A DNA stretch of 64,000 bases from Streptomyces cyaneofuscatus (GTDB taxonomy: Bacteria > Actinomycetota > Actinomycetes > Streptomycetales > Streptomycetaceae): positions 155,101 to 219,100 of the forward strand of contig NZ_JOEM01000010.1 in the NCBI RefSeq assembly GCF_000718135.1, read 5' to 3'. A program made the position numbers and the translations under genes. Under the pieces are notes generated by a model that was not told the DNA's origin, did not search any database, and was given only the letters and a program-made list of their open reading frames with translations. Shown piece by piece: positions 26,473 to 33,554 of this stretch. Every line of letters begins with the position of its first letter. Position 1 is the stretch's first letter.

Positions 26473-28011
26473 GTGACCACACCGTCCTCCCCGCCCTTGG
26501 CCGACGACCCGCCCCTCGACCAGGGGCTGGGGCAACGCGCCGCAGCGGTTCTCGTGTTCGGATCCTCGGCCGCGGTCCTGGTCGTCGAGATCGTCGCCCT
26601 GCGGCTGCTGGCCCCCTACCTCGGCCTCACCCTCGAAACCAGCACCCTGGTGATCGGCATCGCCCTCACCGCCATCGCGCTGGGCTCCTGGCTGGGCGGG
26701 CGCGTCGCCGACCAGGTCGATCCGCACCGGCTCATCGGCCCCGCGCTCGGCGTGGCGGGCGTCGTCGTCGCGCTCACCCCGCTCCTCCTGCGCACCACCG
26801 CGGAGTGGGCGGCTCCGGCGCTCCTGCTGGTCGCGGCGGGGACCCTCCTCGTCCCCGGCGCGCTGCTCTCCGCGGTGACCCCGCTCGTGACGAAGCTGCG
26901 GCTCACCAGCCTCGCCGAGACCGGGACGGTCGTGGGACGGCTCTCCGGCGTCGGCACCTTCGGCGCCATCGTCGGGACCGTCCTCACCGGCTTCGTCCTC
27001 ATCTCTCGGCTGCCGGTCAGCTCCATCCTGATCGGCCTGGGCGCCCTGCTGGTGATCGGCTCCGTGCTGGTCGGCTGGCGGGCGCGCCGCTGGCGCCGGG
27101 CCTCGGCCGTGGCGCTGGCCGCCGTCGTCGCGGGCTCCCTGGCCACCGCGTTCGCCCCGGGCGGCTGTGACGCGGAGACCCGCTACCACTGCGCCCGGAT
27201 CGTCGCGGACCCCGAGCGGGCCACCGGCCGCACCCTGGTCCTGGACGGCCTGCGCCACTCGTACGTGGACGTCGAGGACCCGACGCACCTCCGGTTCGGT
27301 TACGTACGCGCCTTCGCGTCCGTCGTCGACACCGCGTTCCCCGCAGGCGACCCCCTCGCCGCCCACCACATCGGAGGCGGCGGCCTCACCTTCCCCCGCT
27401 ACCTCGCCGCCGCACGCCCCGGAACCCGCAGCCTCGTCTCCGAGATCGACGGCGGCGTCGTCCGCATCGACCGCGAACAGCTCAACCTGGGGGCCTCCAG
27501 CGGCATCGACGTCCGTGTGGAGGACGCCCGGCTCGGCCTGAAGCGGCTGGAGACCGACAGCCGGGACCTCGTCGTCGGCGACGCGTTCGGGGGTGTCAGT
27601 GTGCCGTGGCACCTCACGACCACGGAGGCGCTGCGGGACGTCCACCGCGCCCTCAAGAAGGACGGGCTGTACGCGGCCAACGTCATCGACCACGGCCGCC
27701 TCGCCTTCGCCCGCGCCCAGGTCGCCACGCTCGCCGAGGTCTTCGAGCACGTCGCCGTCATCGGCGCCCCCGTGGACATCGGCCTCGACCCGACCGGGAC
27801 CCCGCTGGGCGGCAACATGGTGCTGCTCGCCTCCGACCGGCCGTTCGACGCGCCCGCGATCCAGGAGGCCCTGGACACGCGGGAGACCGACTGGAGGATC
27901 GCCACCGGGGACACGGTCACCGCCTGGACCGGCGACGCCACCGTCCTCACCGACGACCACGCACCCGTCGACCAGCTCCTCCAGCCGCACCCCGTCCGAA
28001 CGGCCCGGTGA
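26473..28011 (+). CDS. Fused MFS-like membrane domain and spermidine synthase-like domain protein
   Basis: 512-residue protein. The first ~225 residues form six or more membrane helices (for example AAVLVVEIVALRLLAPYLGL and TLVIGIALTAIALGSWLGG). The last ~280 form a class I methyltransferase/spermidine synthase-like fold, with HHIGGGGLTFPRYLAA (glycine-rich loop) and VVGDAFGGVSVPWHLTT. The family is common in actinobacteria, but its product is unproven; polyamine synthesis should not be assumed. The start is a GTG after GAGGA. The spacing to the convergent ABC gene is only 15 bases. Confidence 0.85.
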   Translation: MTTPSSPPLADDPPLDQGLGQRAAAVLVFGSSAAVLVVEIVALRLLAPYLGLTLETSTLVIGIALTAIALGSWLGGRVADQVDPHRLIGPALGVAGVVVALTPLLLRTTAEWAAPALLLVAAGTLLVPGALLSAVTPLVTKLRLTSLAETGTVVGRLSGVGTFGAIVGTVLTGFVLISRLPVSSILIGLGALLVIGSVLVGWRARRWRRASAVALAAVVAGSLATAFAPGGCDAETRYHCARIVADPERATGRTLVLDGLRHSYVDVEDPTHLRFGYVRAFASVVDTAFPAGDPLAAHHIGGGGLTFPRYLAAARPGTRSLVSEIDGGVVRIDREQLNLGASSGIDVRVEDARLGLKRLETDSRDLVVGDAFGGVSVPWHLTTTEALRDVHRALKKDGLYAANVIDHGRLAFARAQVATLAEVFEHVAVIGAPVDIGLDPTGTPLGGNMVLLASDRPFDAPAIQEALDTRETDWRIATGDTVTAWTGDATVLTDDHAPVDQLLQPHPVRTAR

Positions 28012-28026
28012 ACCCTTTAAGGGCCC

Positions 28027-29808
28027 TCACCCGTGCCATGACCGCCACAGCGCCGCGTACGCGCCGTCCGCCGCCACCAGCTCGTCGTGGCTGCCCAGTT
28101 CACTGATCCGGCCGTCCTCCACCACCGCGATGACGTCCGCGTCGTGCGCGGTGTGCAGGCGGTGTGCGATCGCCACGACCGTACGGCCCTCCAGCACCCG
28201 GGCCAGTGAACGCTCCAGGTGGCGGGCGGCCCGCGGGTCCAGCAGAGAGGTCGCCTCGTCCAGCACCAGCGTGTGCGGGTCGGCCAGCACGAGGCGGGCC
28301 AGCGCGATCTGCTGCGCCTGTGCCGGGGTCAGCGCGAACCCGCCCGAACCGACCTCCGTGTCCAGCCCCTTGTCCAGGCCCTTCGCCCAGCCGTCCGCGT
28401 CGACCGCGGCCAGCGAGGCCCACAGCTCGGCATCCTGCGCACCCTCTCGGGCCAGCAGCAGGTTGTCCCGCAGCGAGCCGACGAAGACGTGGTGCTCCTG
28501 GTTGACCAGGGCGACATGCTCCCGGACCCGCTCCGCCGTCATCCGCGACAGCTCGGCCCCGCCGAGGGTCACCTCTCCGGTGCGCGGAGCGTAGATCCCG
28601 GCCAGCAGCCGCCCCAGCGTCGACTTGCCCGCACCCGAGGGCCCGACCAGGGCGAGCCGCGTCCCCGGAGCCACGTCCAGCGACACCTGGTGCAGGACGT
28701 CGACGCCCTCCCGGTACCCGAACCGCACCTCGTCCGCCCGTACGTCCCGGCCGTCCGGCCCGACCTCCGCGTCACCGGCGTCCGGCTCGATCTCCCGTAC
28801 GCCGACCAGCCGCGCCAACGACACCTGGGCCACCTGGAGTTCGTCGTACCAGCGCAGGATGAGGCCGATCGGGTCGACCATCATCTGGGCCAGCAGTGCG
28901 CCCGTGGTCAGCTGCCCGACCGTCAGCCAGCCCTCCAGCACGAACCAGCCGCCGAGCAGCAGGACCGCGCCGAGGATGGTCACGTACGTCGCGTTGATGA
29001 CGGGGAAGAGGACCGAGCGCAGGAACAGCGTGTACCGCTCCCACGCCGTCCACTCGGTGATCCGCCGGTCCGACAGCGCGACCCGGCGGGCGCCGAGGCG
29101 GTGCGCCTCCACGGTTCGCCCGGCGTCCACGGTCTCGGCGAGCATGGCGGCGACGGCCGCGTAACCGGCGGCCTCCGAGCGGTACGCCGAGGGCGCGCGC
29201 CGGAAGTACCAGCGGCAGCCGATGATCAGCACCGGCAGCGCGATCACCACGGCCAGCGCCAGCGGGGGAGCGGTCACGGTGAGCGCGCCGAGCAGCAGCC
29301 CGGCCCAGACGACGCCGATCGCCAGCTGCGGCACGGCCTCGCGCATCGCGTTGGCCAGCCGGTCGATGTCCGTGGTGATCCGGGAGAGCAGATCGCCCGT
29401 CCCGGCGCGCTCCAGGACCCCGGGCGGCAGCCCCACGGACCGTACGAGGAAGTCCTCGCGCAGATCGGCGAGCATCTCCTCGCCCAGCATCGCTCCGCGC
29501 AGCCGCATGGACCGGGTGAACACCGTCTGGATCACCAGCGCGACGGCGAAGATGGCCGCCGTGCGCTCCAGATGGAGGTCGGCGACCCCGTTCGAGAGGT
29601 CCTCGACCAGCCCGCCGAGCAGATACGGTCCGGCGATCGACGCGATGACCGCCACCGCGTTGGCGCCGATCAGGAGGGCGAAGGCCTTGCGGTGACGCCG
29701 CAGCAGATCCCGTACGTAGCTCCGTACGGTCGTGGGGGTGCCCACGGGCAGGGTGGTGGCCGACTCCGGGGCGGCCGGGTCGTACGCCGGGGGTGCGACG
29801 CCGATCAT
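28027..29808 (-). CDS. ABC exporter half-transporter B (intact Walker A, degenerate signature)
   Basis: 593-residue half-transporter: an N-terminal type I exporter membrane domain (about six helices, residues ~50-330) and a C-terminal nucleotide-binding domain. The NBD has Walker A VGPSGAGKSTLG, Walker B TLVLDEATSLLD and an H-loop IAHRLHTA. Its signature is LTPAQAQQ rather than LSGGQ. The ATG overlaps the stop of the upstream half-transporter (ATGA), so the two are made together and very likely form a heterodimer. The exported substrate is unknown. Confidence 0.9.
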   Translation of the reverse strand: MIGVAPPAYDPAAPESATTLPVGTPTTVRSYVRDLLRRHRKAFALLIGANAVAVIASIAGPYLLGGLVEDLSNGVADLHLERTAAIFAVALVIQTVFTRSMRLRGAMLGEEMLADLREDFLVRSVGLPPGVLERAGTGDLLSRITTDIDRLANAMREAVPQLAIGVVWAGLLLGALTVTAPPLALAVVIALPVLIIGCRWYFRRAPSAYRSEAAGYAAVAAMLAETVDAGRTVEAHRLGARRVALSDRRITEWTAWERYTLFLRSVLFPVINATYVTILGAVLLLGGWFVLEGWLTVGQLTTGALLAQMMVDPIGLILRWYDELQVAQVSLARLVGVREIEPDAGDAEVGPDGRDVRADEVRFGYREGVDVLHQVSLDVAPGTRLALVGPSGAGKSTLGRLLAGIYAPRTGEVTLGGAELSRMTAERVREHVALVNQEHHVFVGSLRDNLLLAREGAQDAELWASLAAVDADGWAKGLDKGLDTEVGSGGFALTPAQAQQIALARLVLADPHTLVLDEATSLLDPRAARHLERSLARVLEGRTVVAIAHRLHTAHDADVIAVVEDGRISELGSHDELVAADGAYAALWRSWHG

Positions 29809-31643
29809 GCCCTCTCCTCGATTTCCTGGGTGCTGTTGTCCATGGCGGGGACGGTGACGTCGTCCGGCAAGCCGTTCGCCGCCGTTTCCTCGTCGGTCTC
29901 GCGGGTGACGACCGCCCGGTAGCGCGGTTCGGAGCGCAGCAGGTCGCGGTGGGTGCCCGCGGCGACCACGCTGCCCTCGTGGACCAGGACGACCCGGTCG
30001 GCGACGTCCAGCAGCAGCGGGGAGGAGGCGAACGCGACCGTCGTACGGCCCCGGCGCAGCCCCGCGACCCCGGCGGCGACGCGCGCCTCGGTGTGCGAGT
30101 CGACGGCGGAGGTCGGCTCGTCCAGAACCAGCGCCTCCGGGTCCGTGATCAGCGACCGGGCCAGTGCGAGCCGCTGGCGCTGACCGCCGGAGAGCGACCT
30201 GCCCCGCTCGGTGATCCGGGTCCGCATCGGGTCCCCGTCGTTGTCGGGCGAGGCCTGGGCCAGGGCGGCGAGCACGTCCCCGCACTGCGCGGCCTCCAGC
30301 GCCTCCTCGGCGGTGACCAGGCCCGAGGACGGTACGTCCAGCAGCTCCTGGAGCGTGCCGGAGAGCAGCACCGGGTCCTTGTCCTGGACCAGGACGGCGG
30401 TCCGGGCGGTGTCCAGCGGAAGCTCGTCCAGCGCGACGGCGCCGAGCAGGACCGATGGCTCCCTCTTCGCCGCCTCGGTGTCGTCTTCCCCGGTCTGCGC
30501 ATGGCCGCCCAGCCGTTCGGCCAGCCGTCCCGCCTCGTCCGGGTCGCCGCAGACGACCGCGGTGAACTGACCCCGGTGGGCCATCAGCCCGGTGGCGGGG
30601 TCGTACAGGTCGCCCGACGGAACGCCCGCCTCCGTGGCCGTCCGGTCGCTGCGGCGCAGCGACAGCACCCGTACGGCGCGCTGTGCGGACGGCCGCGAGA
30701 AGGAGTAGGCCATGGCGATCTCTTCGAAGTGACGCAAGGGGAAAAGCATCAGGGTGGCCGCGCTGTAGACCGTGACCAGTTGGCCCACGTCGATGCGGCC
30801 CTCCCGCGCCAGCGTCGCCCCGTACCAGACCAGGGAGATCAGCAGGATGCCCGGCAGGAGCACCTGCACCGCCGAGATCAGCGCCCACATCCTGGCACTG
30901 CGCACGGCCGCCTTGCGGACCTCCTGGGAGGCGCGGCGGTAGCGGCCGAGGAACAGCTCCTCGCCGCCGATGCCGCGCAGCACCCGCAGTCCGGCCACGG
31001 TGTCCGAAGCGAGCTCGGTCGCCTTGCCCGCCTTCTCGCGCTGCTCGTCGGCGCGCCGGGTGGCGCGGGGGAGCAGCGGCAGCACGGCCAGGGCCAGCAC
31101 CGGCATGGCGACGGCCACCAGGACGCCGAGGGTCGGGAGGTAGATGACCAGCCCCACGCAGACCACGACGAGCGCGATGGCGGCGGCCAGGAAGCGCGAG
31201 AGCGCCTCGACGAACCAGCCGATCTTCTCCACGTCACCGGTGGAGACGGCGACGACCTCACCGGCGGCGACCCGTCGGGTCAGGGCTGCGCCCAGCTCGG
31301 CGGTCTTGCGCGCCAGGAGCTGCTGCACCCGGGCGGCGGCGGTGATCCAGTTGGTGACGGCGGTCCGGTGGAGCATGGTGTCGCCCACCGCGATCAGGAC
31401 GCCCAGGGCCACGATCAGACCGCCGGCCAGCGCCAGGCGTGCGCCGGAGCGTTCGATGACGGCCTGGACGGCGACGCCGACGGTGACCGGGAGCCCGGCG
31501 ATGCTCAGCTGGTGGAGCAGGCCCCAGCCGAGTGACTTGAGCTGTCCGCCGAGCTGGTTGCGCCCGAGCCAGTACAGGAAGCGGGGGCCCGACCGTACAT
31601 CGGGGTCGCCGGGATCCGAATACGGAAGATCGCGAATCTGCAT
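29805..31643 (-). CDS. ABC exporter half-transporter A (degenerate Walker A, intact signature)
   Basis: 612-residue half-transporter with a membrane domain (~30-330) and a C-terminal NBD. The signature RSLSGGQRQRLAL and Walker B ALVLDEPTSAVD are intact. The Walker A position reads VCGDPDEAGRLAERLGG, lacking the GK[ST] core, and the switch histidine is absent (TVAFASSPLLL). Since the partner has intact Walker A and H-loop but a broken signature, one composite ATP site is complete and the other is broken on both sides. The start at 31643 precedes conserved sequence. Confidence 0.9.
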   Translation of the reverse strand: MQIRDLPYSDPGDPDVRSGPRFLYWLGRNQLGGQLKSLGWGLLHQLSIAGLPVTVGVAVQAVIERSGARLALAGGLIVALGVLIAVGDTMLHRTAVTNWITAAARVQQLLARKTAELGAALTRRVAAGEVVAVSTGDVEKIGWFVEALSRFLAAAIALVVVCVGLVIYLPTLGVLVAVAMPVLALAVLPLLPRATRRADEQREKAGKATELASDTVAGLRVLRGIGGEELFLGRYRRASQEVRKAAVRSARMWALISAVQVLLPGILLISLVWYGATLAREGRIDVGQLVTVYSAATLMLFPLRHFEEIAMAYSFSRPSAQRAVRVLSLRRSDRTATEAGVPSGDLYDPATGLMAHRGQFTAVVCGDPDEAGRLAERLGGHAQTGEDDTEAAKREPSVLLGAVALDELPLDTARTAVLVQDKDPVLLSGTLQELLDVPSSGLVTAEEALEAAQCGDVLAALAQASPDNDGDPMRTRITERGRSLSGGQRQRLALARSLITDPEALVLDEPTSAVDSHTEARVAAGVAGLRRGRTTVAFASSPLLLDVADRVVLVHEGSVVAAGTHRDLLRSEPRYRAVVTRETDEETAANGLPDDVTVPAMDNSTQEIEERA

Positions 31644-31666
31644 GACGTCCCAGGGCTCGGTATGCG

Positions 31667-31686
31667 CGAGGCCCGTGCGGGCCTCG
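31667..31686 (-). promoter_or_regulatory. Hairpin in the 5' region of the ABC exporter operon
   Basis: CGAGGCCCG-TG-CGGGCCTCG lies about 24 bases before the start codon at 31643. It could affect translation or mark transcript processing; no riboswitch family is recognised. Confidence 0.35.
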
Positions 31687-31771
31687 GAGTTACGGGGTGA
31701 CCAAACCGTGCAAGGTTCGCTTCCCGCCCCCCTCCGAGGCAACCGGTTTTCTCCGCGGCGGCGGCCGCCCC

Positions 31772-31803
31772 CGGGGTCCCGTGCCGAGCCGCACGGGACC
31801 CCG
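31772..31803 (-). terminator. Terminator downstream of the GH109-like gene
   Basis: Perfect 13-bp arms CGGGGTCCCGTGC / GCACGGGACCCCG with a 6-base loop, extended by GGCGGC/GCCGCC on the outside. It lies 7 bases past the stop. Confidence 0.8.
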
Positions 31804-31809
31804 CCGCCG

Positions 31810-33309
31810 TCACGCGGCCGGCTTCTCCGAGTCCATCCCGGACCTGGCCTTCTTCCACGCCCCCCGGGTGAAGTCCGGTATGGGGAGCGGGGCGCCCTTG
31901 GCCTTGATCGAGAGGTGGCTCAGCGGCACGGGGGCCGTCCAGACGGCCGCGTCGTACACGTCGAAGTCCGGGACCAGTCCGAGCCGCATGCACTGCATCA
32001 GCCGGAAGATCATGATGTAGTCCATCCCGCCATGGCCGCCCGGCGGATTGGCGTGTTCCTTCCAGAGCCAGTGGTCCCACTCGGCGTACTTCTTGAAGTC
32101 GTCCCACTGGTGGTTGGTGTTCGCGGGCTCCAGGTAGATCCGCTCCGGGTAGTCCTCGAAGACGCCCCGGGTACCGCCCAGGCTGTTGATACGGGAGTAC
32201 GGGTGCGGGCTCGACACATCGTGCTCCAGCCGGATCACCCGGCCCTTGGCCGTCTGGATCAGGCTGATCGTCCGGTCGGCGCCGATGTACGACTCCTTCC
32301 AGCTTGGGTCGCCCGCCGGCATGTGCTCCTTGCGGTACGCGGCGAGGCCGAGGGCGGGCGTGCCGATGCTGGTGATGGAGACGGCACGGTCACCCCGGTT
32401 GACGTCCATGTAGTTGGCGACCGGACCGAACCCGTGGTTGGGGTAGAGGTCGCCGCGCAGCTTGGTGTGCCAGAGCCGCCGCCAGGGGCCCTCGTAGTAG
32501 TCGGGGTCGAACATCAGCTCCCGCAGGTCGTGGTTGTACGCCCCCGCGCCGTGCAGCAGGTCCCCGAAGAGGCCCGCGTGCGCCATCCGGAGGACCCGCA
32601 TCTCGTTCTTGCCGTAACAACAGTTCTCCAGCTGCATGCAGTGGCGCCGGGTGCGCTCGGAGAGGTCGACGAGCTGCCAGAGCTCCTCCAGCCGCATCGC
32701 GATCGGGCACTCCACGCCGACGTGCTTCCCGTTGAGCATCGCCGCCTTCGCCATTGGGAAGTGCAGTTCCCAGGGCGTGGCCACATAGACGAAGTCGATG
32801 TCCCCGCGCCGGCAGAGGTTGACGTAGTCGTCCTCGCCCTTGGCGTAGACCGCGGGGGCGGGCTGCCCGGCGGCGGTCACCTTGGCGGCGGCCTTCTCCG
32901 TCTTCTCCCGGACCGGGTCGCAGACCGCCACGACCCGGACGCCGGGGACGGCGAGGAAGAGGTCGATCATGCTGTCGCCCCGGTTGCCGAGGCCCACGAT
33001 GCCGACCCGGACGGTCGAGCGCCGGTCGAAGGGGACGTCGGCCATGGTGCGGCCCTGGCGGGCGGGGACGGCTGTCGCGGCCTCCACGGCTTCCGCCGCT
33101 CCCGCTGCTTCCGGCGTCACGGCTCCGGCGGCCGACGCGGTGCCTCCCGTGAGGGCGCTCAGGCCGAGTCCGGCGCCGGCCACGCCCGCCGTGGTCCACA
33201 GGACCGAACGGCGGCTGGGATCCTGCCGGTCCGGCCGGCCGGTGTCGTCGCCGGAGTGGTGCGGGGGGAGGTCCTGCGGTGCCTGTCCGGGCCGGGCGTC
33301 GTCGTTCAT
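31810..33309 (-). CDS. Tat-exported Gfo/Idh/MocA-family glycosidase (GH109, alpha-N-acetylgalactosaminidase-like)
   Basis: 499-residue secreted protein. The Tat signal has the twin arginine in [18 protein letters not shown] (~residues 34-51). A Rossmann domain binds NAD ([15 protein letters not shown], ~residues 100-114). GH109-type segments follow: [38 protein letters not shown] and [14 protein letters not shown], the last matching the conserved Tyr/His active-site part of the family. GH109 enzymes use bound NAD in a redox-elimination mechanism to hydrolyse GalNAc-type glycosides. Substrate specificity is inferred from the family only. Confidence 0.88.
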   Translation of the reverse strand: MNDDARPGQAPQDLPPHHSGDDTGRPDRQDPSRRSVLWTTAGVAGAGLGLSALTGGTASAAGAVTPEAAGAAEAVEAATAVPARQGRTMADVPFDRRSTVRVGIVGLGNRGDSMIDLFLAVPGVRVVAVCDPVREKTEKAAAKVTAAGQPAPAVYAKGEDDYVNLCRRGDIDFVYVATPWELHFPMAKAAMLNGKHVGVECPIAMRLEELWQLVDLSERTRRHCMQLENCCYGKNEMRVLRMAHAGLFGDLLHGAGAYNHDLRELMFDPDYYEGPWRRLWHTKLRGDLYPNHGFGPVANYMDVNRGDRAVSITSIGTPALGLAAYRKEHMPAGDPSWKESYIGADRTISLIQTAKGRVIRLEHDVSSPHPYSRINSLGGTRGVFEDYPERIYLEPANTNHQWDDFKKYAEWDHWLWKEHANPPGGHGGMDYIMIFRLMQCMRLGLVPDFDVYDAAVWTAPVPLSHLSIKAKGAPLPIPDFTRGAWKKARSGMDSEKPAA

Positions 33310-33434
33310 CGAGCCTCCAGGTGGGGTGTGGGGGTTCTGGACGTGCGCGAGCGGGGCCCGGGTCCCGTACGGGTGTGAACGGACCCCGGGACCGGGCCTC
33401 GGTAGGACCCTGGACGGTGATGCTGATGGTGCGC

Positions 33435-33455
33435 AAGAGAGCCAATTGGACTCTT
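33435..33455. promoter_or_regulatory. Palindromic element upstream of the GH109 gene
   Basis: Core CCAATTGG flanked by AAGAG and CTCTT, about 125 bases before the GH109 start. A second, larger palindrome lies about 35 bp away. It is a possible operator; the regulator is unknown. Confidence 0.35.
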
Positions 33456-33491
33456 GTCCTCAAACCATGGACTTTTCTTCCTGGCATGCGA

Positions 33492-33522
33492 AGGCCCCAA
33501 CTGGTTCAACCAGTTGAGGCCT
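33492..33522. promoter_or_regulatory. 31-bp palindrome with TGGTnnnACCA core
   Basis: Arms 33492-33506 and 33508-33522 match over 15 positions with one mismatch around a single central base. The core AACTGGTTCAACCAGTT fits the TGGTnnnACCA pattern of GntR-family (PdhR/LldR-type) operators. It lies 33 bases after the stop of the FAD-FeS oxidoreductase and upstream of the GH109 gene, so it may instead be that gene's terminator. Confidence 0.5.
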
Positions 33523-33554
33523 CTGACCTGGGCTCGGACGGGTCCTGCGGAGGC

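Noticed and set aside
26332..27990. In-frame extension of the NlpC/P60 gene to 27990
   Set aside because: The signal peptide starts at 26331 after a ribosome site; the extension is antisense to the spermidine synthase-like gene.
29809..30888. In-frame upstream extension of ABC half B to 30888
   Set aside because: The ATG at 29808 has a ribosome site and overlaps the stop of half A; the extension would run through half A's ATPase domain in another frame.
31667..31686. A riboswitch before the ABC exporter operon
   Set aside because: Only a single simple hairpin is present; no conserved aptamer sequence is recognised.
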